A DNA stretch of 64,000 nucleotides, from the NCBI GenBank assembly GCA_947462335.1, contig OX381707.1, positions 19,966,404-20,030,403 on the forward strand, given 5' to 3'. The stretch is from Harmothoe impar. Taxonomy: Eukaryota > Annelida > Polychaeta > Phyllodocida > Polynoidae. The notes under the pieces were generated by a model, which worked only from the letters and a program-made list of their open reading frames with translations, had not been told where the DNA came from and ran no database searches. A program made the position numbers and the translations under genes. Position 1 is the stretch's first letter, and every line of letters starts with the position of its first letter. Below, piece by piece: positions 1-14,530 of this stretch.

Positions 1-3000
1 AACTCGTTCTGAAACCAATGAAAGGTTAATCAGCAATCTTCATGAGAACCCATTTTTCTTAATCATTTTTAAAGCAGATTGTAGGCAGATGTAGTTTATT
101 TCTAACTGGATTTAAAGAGAAAAGTTGAAGCCATTCATAGTTGTTAAATAGGTTTTCGCATCATTTCTCATTAATTTAAGATTTTATTAGCACCATCCTT
201 GGCGGTCTGCATAAAGCTTTTTTTTTAAACATTTCCAGGCCTTATAGGTTTTATTATAAAAATTAAACATCATTGGGCAATATGCTAGGTCTATAATTAT
301 GCACATGCCTTCATCTTAACGAGTTATGCTATTATTTGAACAACAGAGGCTGCAATCTCTGTTTTAATCATAGACTCTTTTATTTCCAATATGTAGTTCA
401 TGGCCATTATCTATCCTCCCTTTCCTGCAACAAAGAATGTCCTTCCTGCAGGAAAAAACAACCCAGCCATTTTATACAATTACATCTAAATTATTGACAA
501 TTTCCCCGATAAGTGCCTCTGTATCTCATAGTGGTATATCTTTGTGGATAAAAGCAAGTAACATATAATCTCCTTGTACTGCTCAAGAAAGCTAGCAACC
601 ATCTTGAGAGTTAGGCCTACTTAAGTGAATTCATAAGTGAATGTGACAAGTCTTGGAGACAGACCTACCTCAGCTCCCGTTCACTCCTAATCTCTGGATC
701 ACATGACATGAATTAAACTGGCAAGTCTGGTAAATCCCTGTACATTGGGTTTATAGCTGATATATCAGAGCTGACAGAGGAAGTGGATTTAATGAAGTAT
801 TCCACTTATATCCCATCAAGTTTTGGTAAAGATAATGAAATTCACAGATAATTTGAACCAACTGTAACCTGGATGCAGCTATTGCATGAACGATCAAGGC
901 TTTAAAACCTACTGATCCTTAAATAAGGCATTAAACCCAAAATGTAGTTCCTGGGCATAATCCCTCATCCCACACCAGTTACTTGAGTAAAATCTTCATG
1001 TAGAAAATGCTGTTTGTTGGAAAAACTAGGGCTCCCAAGGGGATTCATATTATTCTCTAGAATTGCAAAGAGTTAGCAGAAAGTGCGAATGTGAACGATG
1101 ATAAAAGCAGCATCATATATATATTAGCTTCCGAATGGTGAAAACAGTAACGTTGAGAACTTTTCCTATTTTCATTTGACTGTTTGTGTGTGGGTGGAAA
1201 AACAATATGAACCGAATGGTATATCACTGCTATTTCTATAACTACAAATACACCTGTCATTTATATGGAAATAGATCGTTTCCCATTGTCAATGTTCACA
1301 GGTGAATCCCATATCTCCTGTCCCTACTCTTTACCCTGAACTACATAGTATGTCGGTGGATATACTGCTGGATAGGCTAGTCCCTGTTTTGTAGAATACT
1401 TTGCATTCAAGGTAAGGTATTGGGTCAGGCTATGTCGTGTACCAGGACCATTTATTAACACACTACTGTCACCTAGTGGTCAGGGTTTGACCCTGTCACC
1501 ACCAGGGATCTCTAACCAATTGTTGTATATCTGATCTCAGCACCATGTGATGGGCAGAGGGCATGTCCACTTCCTGTGGTGTCAAATAAACAAGTCTAAA
1601 ACACAGTAAATATTTCAGAGTCCATGGTGACTTTCCCGTATCGATTTATTTGGCAATGTCAATGGTGAAAGAACATTGCTTGGTATGTGAAGCTTTACCT
1701 TCACTATTTGGTACTATAGAGTTGATTGCCAATTTCTAGTGAACCCTTTTCATGCAACTCCATTTGGTGGAATTCTTGTTTGAGTGATATTTTACCAGAA
1801 AAAAAACCTGTTAGGGCATCTTTATCATCACACGCCTGAATTGAGGCATACAATATGTATATAATGGCATGTTCCTGAGGGAATATCTGCCAGAAGTAAT
1901 GAGCTTCTTAATGAAGACTCTAGGATGCCCCCTGTTGTGTTTGATGATCCCTGAATGCCCCTCTCCATGCATGAGGGGGTATGGTGTGGCTATTGGCTTT
2001 ATGTAATAGAATTATGAATAATTTATAATATCCTTTCTTGCAGATTATTAGTATCGGTGTAATTTACCTGGCTTCATCACATTTGAGCTTTCCTATAATA
2101 AAGTATTGCATAGTAATGTCTTCTTAGCTCCCTCATTAGCTCTTCAGGTTACCTCCTATGCTGTAAAAACATGTTTCTTATTAGTGAGAATAATGATGAT
2201 AGGAAAGGCCAAGTGCTCCAGGGAACAATTAAATAGGAACAATAGAAATAAGCTACTTAGTACACATGGGTTGTGCTATTTAATATCTAAAAATTGTTCA
2301 TTCTGAGTCCTTTAAAATAAGGCAGAAATATTCCACATAGTATTTATTATGATTTTCATATCATTGTGCAGGGATAACTATTAATTATCCCTGGACACTA
2401 TGCCCACAAGTGTCGTAATTAAATAACTTAAAGAATAAAAGGATGAGAAAGGCGGATCTTATTTTGGACTTGTTTGCGGGGTTGGGGCAGGTGCATTAAG
2501 TATTGCCCTTCTTCATGCTTCACCAAGATAATTATTGCCATACTCTTTGGTCCCTTACACAAACTGACAAAAGGCAGCAGATTAAATGTTTAAAAGCTCC
2601 TTCATTACGAAACGTGGGCTTTGGGAACCTGATTGTGTATTCTGGATTCAACTGAGAAACCCCAGTGCACAGATCTGCATTTATTTGCTAATATGTAACT
2701 GAGATATAACAAAGATAAAATAAATAAGTGCAGTGTGATGTGATCTACTAGATGTTTCAGTTGTACAGGAACTGTCAACAAATGACCTTGGGCCTAAATA
2801 CAATGCTAAGCTATAGCCTTCAACCCCAGACATCTCCTTATCAGAAGTACTAATGGTGATCCTAGAATCAGGTAGTCACCCAGGAAATGCCAGGGAGTGG
2901 GTAAATAAGCCTGGGAATTCCCAGAGACAAAACTTCCTTGTTACTGTGTTAGTGCTTGGACACATAGTGTTGCCTGATCCTTGCTGAGCTTAATCTTCAG

Positions 3001-6000
3001 CTAGAATTTGCAGGCAGGCATGCTTTGCTGTACACCCACCATCCTTAACCAGACATTGACTCTCCTGAAGGCACTAACCCCCAGGCCAAATGCACCGGAA
3101 GTTTTTCTATTATCACAATGCTACCTGGAATAGTGCGTAGGGCTTGTGCTCTATCCCAGTCTAATCCAACAAGAATCAGTAGAACTGCTCAGGCTTGACA
3201 GTAACATTAAAAGGCGGTCACTGACCCCCCCCCCCCCTCTAGAGTCCTGTAGGTTGGGGCTTGTCCTTTGCAGAGTAGACAGTGAACTATGGGCAGTAAG
3301 TACTGGCCCCCACCAGCCAGTTATTCAGAGCTGGGTGAGATGCCAACAGTTCAACGAGTGACCAGCAGCAAAAGTGATCACTACTTTCAACACATTTGAA
3401 GCTCCTGAACCCTGGCGTCTAAAAGTAATTATAAAAGGTTTGTATACACTCCTGTTAGACATAACTGCTTTTACTCAAAAAGTAGTAAGCCGATCATCAC
3501 CATCAGAATGTTTCTCTGTGGCTAGATTAGAACACCTTTGTCCTATGTTTGCCAAGGTCTTTATCCTACACTGGCCAATAGCCACCAAGATGCAGATGGT
3601 AAAAGCTGTCATGCCTTTATGAAAAGCCTCAGGCCCCACTTGTGGGATCAAGATCAGTGTTATTTCAGGAATACAGGGAAATAGTAATGAAATCAATATG
3701 ATGCTTTTAGAAATCAAGGCCATCTAAACTGTGAGAAATCAAGGCCAAAAAAATAAAAAGGTGTGTTTCAGGTTACATAGTCTGAAAATCTAGGTAGGGT
3801 AGGTCGGATTTTTTTTAATTTTTTTAAATTTTTTTACTTTGGCCTGAAAAGTACCCAAAAACTGACTTTCAGCGCTGACTCGTCGACAACGGTGTTGACT
3901 CGTGGACTATCAAGTTGACTCTGAAATAGCCCCAAAATTGTTTTATAAAGACAGATTGATCCCATGGCATGAAAAGTACCTAAAAATTGACTCGCAAACT
4001 TCGGCGCTGACTCGCCAACACTGGCGTCGACTCATGGACCATCAAATTGACTCTGAAATAGCCCCAAAATTACTTAAAATATACTTTTTTTTTTCAAAAT
4101 CGGATAAAAATTTCTAGGGTCGGCCCTGTTTTGCTAGGTAGGGTCGGGTAACCTGGCCCAATCTTTAAAACCACTCTCTGAATGCATGAGGTAAGGGTGC
4201 ATTAAGAGTGGCTAAAAGGAAATGGGAGAGGTGTATGTCAACTGAAAAGGTGTTTGCTGATAAGCCAGATGAGTGTTCTATATGTTGATTGAATCAATTT
4301 AGTCAGTGACTTTTCCTGCATGGTTGTTTCCGCTGACAGGAACCCATCCCAGAGCTACTGTTCAAAGGGCTTTCATCCCCTTCTGTTGTAGCATTGAACA
4401 CAGGTTTGATTTACATTAATGACACATTGCCCTCAATATGGATTGTATACTCATCTGTATTCCAGCTGTTTATTGCCATGGATATCAGATTTCTATTCAA
4501 AACCTGAAAGGACATTTTATCAGTGGTGGCCAGAAATCAATAGGATTGCTGTACATAATGTCTTCCATTGATCGACTTCTGAGAATAAAATTTCTGAGGT
4601 GTTCTTGAATCAGCTCCACTATGACTATGCAAGGGGTTTCTTTGGCTGCCTCTGTACTGTTTTATTTATTGTGATTGCTTGGGATGCCTTCTCATTCATA
4701 CCATTCGCTGAATGGGTGCCAATCTGTGGGATTCTCATTCTTTCCAACACATTCACAAAGGCTGTATTCTTGTAATGGTGGTTGTTAATTTTTAATGTCT
4801 TCTGGATATATTTAAAGAGAATAAGCACACACTCTGTATGCAAGCCATTTGTATTTCTGCATTCATATGCAGATCCACCACTGGATAATTACAACAATTA
4901 CTGAGGTGGGAATCATGTTCAAAATACCAACTTCTCCAGGACTGCAGATGACTTGGTGATGGGCAGTGCCCTGCACCACTCTGTATGGTCCTCACCATCT
5001 CAAAAGTGCAGGCAGGGTAATTGATTCTGCCTGACACTATCTTGGGAGGTCTGATGAACACCAACATGTCAGAAGAGCAGGCTTTGGGACCTCTCTTGTA
5101 GACATGACTGTGATTAGTACATGCCAGACTCTGGAGACACCGGAAAATGAGCCGATGCAGGAGCAGACATAGATGGCGATGGGGTTGGGATGTTCTAAGC
5201 CAAGCCAGAATACTGATCACAAGGTTCCTGTGTTCTCTCCCAAGAAGAATAACAACCCTTACATGTGTATATGTACACAAGACCTGATTATCAGGCTGGT
5301 CACTTCTTAGGCTCAACCAGGGTCTGTGACTTCTGAGAAGGTCTTTGGTCTTGGTCACCGACCTCTAATGGATATTCATTGCTAGATGTAGTAGTATGTG
5401 CAGAGAGAAACTTTCCTCAGGCATTCAGGGGAAAAAATAAAGGCTCTTTTTTCACTCAGAGAGTATCTATTGCAGAGTTTTATTCTAGATAATAATTGTA
5501 CATTTCATGTGAGTGCATAGATCTCTAAGTGAATATACCTAATTTCTCAAACCCAATTGTATTAGTGAAGTTTAGATCACAATGTGTACAGGAACGCGAA
5601 CATCTACAATAATGCTAAAAGATGGGCTAGATTCACGTTACAAGTAGGCATATATAAACTTTGGAAATGTCTGTTACATACTTTCCAATACTGCTTCTGA
5701 GACAGCATTCAGCAGGGAATGTATTATACGTGGTCTCTGAAAGTGAATGGATGTGTGTCTTCTTTTATTGTCAGATTGAATCCTGATCATGTGGGATGCA
5801 ATGCTGATACTATTTTGGAAGGGAATGTCTGATAATTCTCATTGTAATGTGTGAATTACTGTAGTAAACAGTACTACCCTTGCAAATAAAATATCAGCAT
5901 CTGCTATAGGCACATTACTATGAACTTGGTTGGTAAACCAAGCCAATGTGTTAGATTATTGTGCCAGGGAACAGGAACACAGTCTCATTATCGATCATAT

Positions 6001-6350
6001 TGCTTCATAAAATCCTTTCATAAAATCTCACATCTTCATCACAGGTGTGCCTAAGTGAGGAGACAGGTAGTAGCATTCAAACATCACAGTCATCACATAG
6101 AACCCATTGTTCTAATGCATCAAAGTTATCCTATACCTCCAGGGCAGAGGAAGTGCCATAATGGATCCCACCAAAGCTGGTCTTGTCGGGCTTAGCTCCG
6201 GAAGCACAGGTATGATGCTTCAAAGAAACTAGTTTTGTTAACAGTCATGTTGTATTAACCCTTAGAATTAGGTCTGCATGTTAGCTTATATTAGTAAATC
6301 ATGCTGACCCTTTATCATGGAGTTCTAGAGCAGGGTTACCTATGTCAGAT
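1..6350. repeat. Duplication unit A (diverged, no gene recognised)
   Basis: Most of this stretch aligns in the same order and orientation with 8204-15660. Strong blocks are 121-205 with 8319-8408, 4225-4350 with about 12497-12622, and 5290-5420 with 13633-13760. Divergence is substantial, with many indels. The left edge of the unit probably lies outside the window. Open frames here (for example 4792-5358 minus) are broken in the sister copy, so I call none as genes. Confidence 0.85.
3760..4165 (+). mobile_element. GGTCGG-family MITE (TTTCAGGTNAC ends)
   Basis: Starts GTGTTTCAGGTTACATAG and ends GGTCGGGTAACCTGG, with TAGGTCGGATTTTTTT and TAGGGTCGGCCCTGTTTTG near the ends as in the copies at 41570 and 43855. 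Inside is a direct repeat of about 120 bp (3847-3945 and 3966-4075), each with CTGACTCG, GTTGACTC and TGACTCTGAAATAGCCCCAA. Present in unit A only. Confidence 0.7.
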
Positions 6351-6396
6351 AATGAACTTCATATACCGCCCACAAATATATGTTAACTGTAGCACT

Positions 6397-6750
6397 TTCA
6401 TGATATGAGTAAAAACTGGATTGACAATAATGACAATTACTGTGGTGGGAATCATATTCAACATACGTAGCCCTGAGCTGCATATTAACCAGGAGCTCCA
6501 AGTGGCATGTCAATAGACAGTGCCCTGTACCTTGTGAATACCAACTTGTCAAAAGAGCAGGATCTGTGACCCCTCATGTAGACATACAATTAATACATGA
6601 CAGATGATGGAGACCCTAAGAAACTCAAGTGATGCATTGGCCAATAGATAAAGGTGGGGGTTGAAGGCTATAGTAGAATACTAAGTCTTGTAGCACCGTG
6701 TCTGTTTCCAAGTGGAACCACAGGATGCCCATCCTAGCATGTGTATACAT
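6397..6750. repeat. Third copy of the 4850-5250 / 13180-13640 sub-block
   Basis: Shares phrases such as ACAATTACTGNGGTGGGAAT, GAGCTGCATATNAACCAGGA and GTAGACATACAATTAATACA with 4850-5250 and 13180-13460. So unit A holds two copies of this 350-bp block and unit B one. Confidence 0.75.
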
Positions 6751-8203
6751 GCACGAGCCCACTTAGGAAGTTGATCATAGGAAAGGATCCAAACTCTGGT
6801 CTGCACATCCAGGTAAAAACTAAAATACAGTCAGCACAGGGAAAGCAGGTGGGTCACTGGGCATCATTGAGAGACAATAAAACAAGACAGGCGACAATTT
6901 ACTAATAGACTGTTGAACTTTAGGGAATATTATACAAAGTTAAAATCTTTAAATGTCATTTCCATCGATTTTACTTACTTGGGTATAGATCGTAAGGCTA
7001 TGTTAACACAGGCTTTTATCCAGATGTACATATTATAGAAACTGCTGAGCCGCACTAGTAAAAATGAAAATATAATGACTTTTAGTTCTCAATGACCCGA
7101 GTCAGAGGACCCACATTTGAAATGATGAGTGAAACAAGCATCTTTCTTTTGCTTATTCATTGTTACCATCAAAGAATCTCCTTTGACATAGGACAAAATT
7201 AATGATAGAACAATGAAAATGATTGATGGATCACCAATCCATTGAACTTTGAGAGAAATGTAGGGGTACAAATCATTGGAAAAACAATTTGATTGATCTT
7301 TGCCTATGATAGATAACCAGTTTAAAATTATGCCTTGATGGAGGAACTACTTTGTGTCTAGTCTACCCTCTATTCATCACCCTTCTTAGAAGAAGCTCCA
7401 ATGCCTACTCTAAGTGCTTTGCTCTGAACCGCACCTCTAATGGTGGCAGGGTAGATGGTTTTAGCACTTTATTGTTTTCACCATGGTGCCAGAGCCACTA
7501 AAATGTGATTATAATTCAAATGGATATTGAGCAATAAAGTGGAGACCTAAAGGCAATATGCTGTACTAAAAGGTTCCTTAGCCAGAATGACATAATTGTG
7601 TTAAATTTGTGGTAAGGAAATATATTTAAGTGGGCATGTGACTATCCAGAACTTTGGATGACTTTAAGCCTTCACTGATAGTACTGAGAATGTAATTATA
7701 TAGCTCTAGTGTCTAGGCTGTTCTCATTGACTGGTTCACACTACGTTGTGTGATTTGGAAAAAGAAAGTAAGTGTCCCATACAAAAACTTAAATGTGGGA
7801 GTTTGTTATACCCTCATACCTGGTAATGGATTATTACTACTCCAAAACTGAAGCAGCCTTAGTATGGAAGTCAAGATTATCAATTGTAGTTATTCATTCC
7901 ATGTCCATGTGCTTATGGTATCTGTGTTGAGGGCTGTCAAAAATAATGGACCTGCTCTTTGGATTTGTAATACAAATGTTTAAGCACCTCTGTTAAATCA
8001 TATTAAATGAGACAATCACAGTATGCAATGAATTTGGGAAGCATCAATGCAAATATTAATGAATTAAGCAATCATGCTTCATCACTGTTAACTTTGGGAT
8101 CTCCAACAAAATCTTAATGCGTCTGATAAGTAGCTCCAATAAACCTTCCACTTTCTAGTTGTGATTTGATAGAGGTATCATGTTAATTGAAAATGATGGC
8201 ATC
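6750..8203. other. Stretch with no feature seen
   Basis: AT-rich sequence between the duplication units. I see no splice-consistent coding segment and no recognised repeat; the 60-codon frame at 7089-7271 (minus) has no support. Confidence 0.5.
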
Positions 8204-10218
8204 CATACAACTCATTCTGAGGTTAATCAGCAATCTTTATGAGAACGCATTTTTCTTCATTATTTCAAAACAGATTGCAGTCAAATGTAGTTTATTTCTT
8301 ACTTGATCTCAAGAGATAAGTTGAAGCCATTCGTAGTTGTTAAATAGGTTTTCGCATTATTTCTCATTAACTTAAGATTTTATTAGCACCATCCTTGGCG
8401 GTCTGCATAATGTTTTTCCACAGTTTTCAGGCCTTATTGGTTTTATTAGATATTTGATTTAAAAGAAAAGCAAACAAAGTAGGTCATTGGCCCATAATCA
8501 TATTAAATGGTATCCATAGTAACATCATGACAAAGCAGTTACAATCATTCTTCACTAAGTTTGAAAAACTCTCAGTTACCTTTCTCCATTTAGGTCTAGA
8601 TAAACATGCCTTCATTATCAAAATTGCTAAATCCTTTGTAAGTGCTTTGTGCATTAAGCTGGGGATTTAGATAGACATTTATGATATTGCAAAGGGACAT
8701 GAATTAACAGAAAAAGTATTTTACATGTACAAGTATCCTACTTGAAGATAAGCTGCAAATCGAAATGAAGCCTCCTTTTAGGCACAAGCTCTCTCATTTC
8801 CCATATGTAGTTCATTCACATAATCTATATTACCGTCCTGCAACAAAGACAATCTTTCCTCCAGAAAATAAACCAGCTGTTTCATACAGTTACATCCAAA
8901 TTGTGTAGAAAAGTCCTCATATAAATGCCTCTGTAACTCATAGTATTGGTTCCTCCCAAATGTTAAATCCCTGTGGATTAAGGCTAATCACCCATCACCT
9001 CCTGGTATTCCTCAAGAAAGTGAGCAGCCATCTCAGCCAGTTCCGGATCCTTGAGTGAATTTGTAGGATGATGTGAGAAGTCCTGGAGACAACCTTCATC
9101 AGCTCCCATTCACAACTAATCTCTAGGTCACATGACCGGAACCTTCACCAGCTAGCTCAAGTCCCTCTGGTGGCAGTTTCCAGAACTCACTTCCGACTCA
9201 GGAAGGCCAAGATTTTGTTCATGATTGCCCAGGGAATGTCATGCTATCACTGGTACCTCTGATTGGGGTGTCCCTTCTATGGGTTGATCAGGTTTACAGG
9301 TTGTTATCTCTCGTGAGGGTTGTTTCCCCTGCATTTAGGACCCTTAGGATTTTCTACAGTAGAACAGTTTATCACTGAAATCCGCAGATGTCTTGTATAT
9401 AGCCATTGATCTTAGTAGGCCTATATGATAAAACATTATTTTGTTTCAACACAATCTCATCATATGCTTCTATTTGTGAAAATCCCATATTACCAGGTTA
9501 CAGCCAAAGACACCTTGGTTGTAGATGATTCATTTCCTTTAAGTTGGTAGAATCTGGAATACGAAGGAGTCAGGACATCCCCATTCTGGTTTATCTCAAG
9601 ATGTAGTGTGAGTGAATGTCAAAGAAGTTTAGTGAAATTTAAATAGTTTAGTGAAATTTAAACTGTCAGATCTTTTGCCTGATATCATATCAACTGGACC
9701 CTGGATATATGTTATTGTATGAACAATCAAGGCTTTAAAGTGAAAACTTACTGATCCCTTAATAAGACATCATAATCTCTGTCCAAAATATAGTTCCCAG
9801 GCATAATCCTCCATCCTGCACCTGTAACCCGAGAACACCTTTCCTGTAGGAGGACCCGCTTCAGCCGTCTTACCCGGATTCCTCCAATTTGAGCTCAAAA
9901 GTGCCCCCATAATCTACTATCAGAGATCCCTTGTGCCTGAGTGGTTGCCTTAGATCATGATACTCTCATGGGATGCCATAGGCTGTTTGAGGGATTCTGA
10001 CTCTCACATTGCCAAGGGATTTCTCATATTCTCTTTCTGGATTTGCAAAGGATTAATAGCCAATTTATCTGTTCAGGTGAACGATGATAGAATTGATAGA
10101 TGCTTTGGATGAATATTGTTAGTATGCACACGAATACTAGAGTTGTGTTGTCATTAAGGTTAAAGGCCCACAACTTGCTGCCCCTCTACCAACAATCAGA
10201 GGGGACCGGTACTCTGGG

Positions 10219-10219
<1 letters not shown>

Positions 10220-10304
<85 letters not shown>
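10220..10304. repeat. (AT)n microsatellite
   Basis: Uninterrupted AT dinucleotides for about 85 bp. The 125-codon frame covering it encodes an Ile-Tyr run and is not a gene. Confidence 0.98.
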
Positions 10305-10306
<2 letters not shown>

Positions 10307-10329
10307 TATAGGGTGGGTGGGGATTTAAG

Positions 10330-10450
10330 GGAGTTTTTGCTACTATGCTACAGTGGTAAAGGTACCATAATCAGATCACCAGTGCCGCTTACAGGATTGG
10401 CCCAAAGTCATGGTACGGCTAATACAAGAGTTTGGTCTATACACAAGGTG
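10330..10450 (+). mobile_element. Degenerate fragment of the TACCGTAAAACC element family
   Basis: Contains CTACAGTGGTAAAGGTACCATAATCAGA and GCCGCTTACAGGATTGGCCC-like phrases shared with 23470-23995 and 53757-54188. Ends are not clear; the (AT)n tract sits just to its left. Confidence 0.45.
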
Positions 10451-13400
10451 TTACGGTATATATATATATGTGGGTGAAGGAAATATATTAACCTAAGATA
10501 CTATATCACTAGTATATCACATATATGTACACTTGGTATTGCCGCAGGATCATTAATTTAGTTAAGACACAACTGTCACCTAGTGGCCAGGGTCTAAACC
10601 CCATGTGTTGACAATGTCACCATAACTTGTCGTTTACACCATCTGACAGGTGGAGGCCATGTTCAATTCCAGTGGTGTCAAATCAACAAGTTTAAAGCAC
10701 AGTCCATTTTTGAGAGCTCATGATGACTTTTTCATAAACTAAACACCGAAATAAATCTAACCTAGCATGGGCACATTGCCCTATTCCTGCTGTGTTGTGA
10801 AACTTACCTTGCACTATTTGTTACAACAGCAATTATTGCCAATTGCTAATGAACTTTCTGGTGTGCCATGCAGCTCCCTCTAGTGGAACCCTCACCTTCA
10901 TCATCACTCCCTGAATTGAGGCATACAATATGTAGCCTATATAATGGCTTGTTATGGGGGAATATCTGCTAGGAGTAATGTGTATCATAATGAACAATCT
11001 AGGATGCTCCTACTGAATTTGGTGATCCCTAAATGCTCCCCTCCATCCTTATAGTGGTATGGCGTGGCTATTGGTAGGTTTTATGTAATAGACTTATGAA
11101 AAACTTATGATGTCTTATGGTGTAGGGACTGCAGGGACTATTACTATATTATATCAATAATGAATAATAAGAATCAGTTATTTAGTATGCATGGGTTATG
11201 ACTTAAGCTCAAATTCTTAATTCTGCATCCTTCAAAATAAGGTTATTCCATTAAAATGTGCCATAGACTCTATGCCCTCACCTGTCTCATCCCAATGAAA
11301 TAACTAAGGCGATGAAATGCCGAGAAAGTCTGAGAGGATGGATTTGACTTTCTGCTGTTGACATACAGGAGCATGTGCACCAAGTATTCAATGCCCTCCT
11401 TCATGCTTCACCAAAAACTTGTCACACTTTTCAAATGAAAGGGTAGCAAAAGTCTGACAGAAAATGAGCTTCAGGAACCTAATTGTGTTGATGGATGATG
11501 CTCCTATTAGGTCAGGCAGTTAGCTCTATGCTACATGATGAAATCGATGTTGGCTCGCCCAGCTTTACCCATTATAGATTTACGTAATAGCTACATCTTA
11601 TTGCTTAGTGGGCAGAATGTATCACTTCACAACTCCTTGCAAGAAGTAGTAATGTTGACTTCTGTTGATTACAGCAATGTCATCCTAGAAGCAGGTAGTC
11701 ATCCGGGAAAATGACAGGAAGTAAGAGAATAGGCCAGGGATTACCAGATACAATTCTTCCTTGTTAATGTGTTATTCCTGAGACAGACGTGATCCGATCA
11801 ATGTAGAGCTTAATCCTCAGCTAGAGTTTGCAGTCAGGCATGCTCTGCTATACACCCTATACATCCTTAACCAGACAAATTTTCTATCCTCAAGGCACTC
11901 ACCCCCAGGCCAAATCCAATGAAAATTGTCCTATTGTCACAATTCTACATGGGGTAGTATTAAAGCTTGTGCTCATGGTACACTCCGTATACCAGTCTAA
12001 TCCACCGGGAATAAGCAAAACCAGTCAGGTGGGAGAGCAATACTCAATGGGGGTTACTGCCCCATCTAGGGTCGTTTATGTTAGGGTAAATAGTGAACTA
12101 TGGGCAAGAGTGACCACTTTTAGAGGTATTGGACTATAAAAGTAATTATGAAACTGTACTCAATACCAGCATGTATCCCTTTGGTTGGATTAGAAGACCT
12201 TCGTCAAGGGCCATCAAAGCACATAAGATGATACCTCAAAAAGCTGTGCCAGTCATCTTAGGACCCAATTGTAGATCAAGGTCAATGGAGTTCTACAGTC
12301 TTTCGTTTCATTTCAATTTCCGTATTTACCCTGGTAAATATTTATTTCAGGAATATGGGAAAATAGTGGTGAAATCAATGCTTTTAAAATTCAAGGCCAT
12401 CCAAACTGTGGGAAATAGATCTTTAGATTTAGAACCACTTTCTGAATGTGAGTTGAACATTAAGTGGGATGCACTAAGAGTGGCTAAAGGGAAACGGGAG
12501 AGGTGTTTGCCAACTGAAAAGGCGTTTGCTGACGAGCCGGGCGGTCGTTCTATATGCTGATTGAATCAATTTAGTCAGTGACTTTTCCTGCATGGTTGTT
12601 TCCGCCAACAGGAACCCATCCCAGAGCTACTTACCAAAGGGCTTTCATCCCCTTCCGTTTTCTAATGTAGCATTGAACATGGGTTTGACTTGCCGTAATG
12701 ACACATTGGCCTCAATATAGATTGTATGTATTCATCTGTATTCCACCTGATCACTGCCAAGAATATCAGATTGATATTCAAAACCTAAAAGGATATTTTA
12801 TCAGTGGTGGCTAGAAATCAATGGGATTACTGTATATATAATGTCTTCCATTGATTGACTTCTGAGAATAGAATGGCTGAAGTGTTCCTGAGTCATCTCC
12901 ACTATGACTGTGAAAGGGGTTTCTCTGGCTGCCTCCCTACCATTTTATCTATTGTGATTGCTTGGGATGGCTTCTCATTTCCATCAGTAAATGAGTGGGG
13001 ACCAATCTGTAGGATTCTCATGAAGCCTATCTTTTATCACAAGTATTCCTTGTACAATTCATCCATTCCTCAGGACATTCACAATAACTGTATTCTTGTC
13101 ACTTTGGTGTGGGTTAAATCTAATGAATGCATTTCAACAGGAAAGGGAGATTTTTGAATGCAGGCCATTTTGATCTCTGCATTATCATGTATATCCACCC
13201 CTGGCTGATTACAACAATTACTGATGTGGGAATCACATTCGACATATAAAGTCCTCCAGGGCTGAGCTGCATATCAACCAGGATCTCCAGGTGACATGTT
13301 TATAGGCAGTGTCCTGCACAACTCTGTATGGTCCTCATGATCTCAAAGAGCAGGCAGTGTAATTGATCCTGTTTGATAATAAATTGGAAAGTTTGAAGAA

Positions 13401-14439
13401 CTCCAACATGTCAAGAGAGCAAGGTTTAGGACCTCTCCTGTAGACATACAATTAGTACATGACTGATGCTAGAGACACCTGAAAATGCTCTGATGCACAA
13501 GGAGTCCGCCAGTCTCAGAGATGGAGATTGGGTTGGGGTATTCCCAGCCACACCAGAATACTGATAGCACTGTTCCTATGTTCTCTCTCAAGGGGAATCA
13601 CAACCCTTACATGTACATACATGCAAAAGACCTAATTATCAGGCTGGTCACTTCTTAGGCTCAACCAGGGTCTGTGACTTCTGAGAAGGTCTTTAGTCTC
13701 GGTCAACAACCTCTAATGGACTTTCATTGGTAGATGTAGTAGTATGTGCAGAGAGAAACTTTCCCCTGGCATTCAGGGAAAAAAGAAAAAGCTCTGTCTG
13801 TGGTATCGGTCGTTGAACCCTAATGGGCTTTTTTCCAGAAAGAAGAATCGATACTCTGGTTGTGACTACACATCCTGGAAACAAGTTTAAAACTGCTTAC
13901 TCAAAAACCTCATGTCAAACTTAGTTGGAGATGGTTTAGCCACTTTTTAAAGTCTATTTTTTACATTTACCCTTCTCGTCAGAGGAGATGTATTGAAGAC
14001 TCCCTGGAAGTTCTATATTAGATAATATTTATTTCCTGAAGATTTCTTTCTTAATATTTACCAAAATCATTTCCTGTCGACTAGGGGGTGGCATCTCTGA
14101 TTTGCCACCGAATCACCTGCCTTTGTTATTCTAGACAATGCCTGTAACTTTGATGTGCATGTACAGATCTCTCAGTGGATATTATTTCTAATTGCCCAAC
14201 CCTTTTGTTGATACAATGTCCATCACGTACCTTCCAATATTACTTCAGAGACAGCATCTAGCATCAAAGGAATGTATCATACGTGGCCTTTGAAAGTTAA
14301 GTCCTGAAAGAGCCTTCTTTCACTGACTCAAAATGATTCATGATAATGTAGGATCTAGGGTTCATAGTAACATCAGATCATATTGTCCATACACGGTGTG
14401 TGATCATTGCTGATGTACGTGGATATAGTGTCAAAGATT

Positions 14440-14530
14440 TATTCATGCATAAGGCCAACCCTACGGGGGTTGATTATACTCCCAAAGGGTTGTACATCTG
14501 CAAGGTGCTCACGGCACTGTGTAGGTGCAC
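14440..14530. mobile_element. TTAA-family MITE, internal fragment
   Basis: Holds ATTCATGCATAAGGCCAACC, CCTACGGGGGTTGAT and TACTCCCAAAGGG, the phrase that links the two hairpin modules in fuller copies. No ends preserved. First trace of this family in the window. Confidence 0.55.

Noticed and set aside
4792..5358. 188-codon minus-strand open frame, the longest in the window
   Set aside because: The sister copy in unit B (13200-13700) has an in-frame stop where this one reads CAG (CAG to TAG in the CCTGATAATCAGGTC context), and frames are shifted by indels. The composition is Leu/Ser/His/Cys-rich, like antisense or non-coding sequence.
10100..10477. 125-codon frame across an (AT)n tract
   Set aside because: The frame is a run of Ile-Tyr from the microsatellite; similar frames at 56590-56841 and 62228-62539 were rejected for the same reason.
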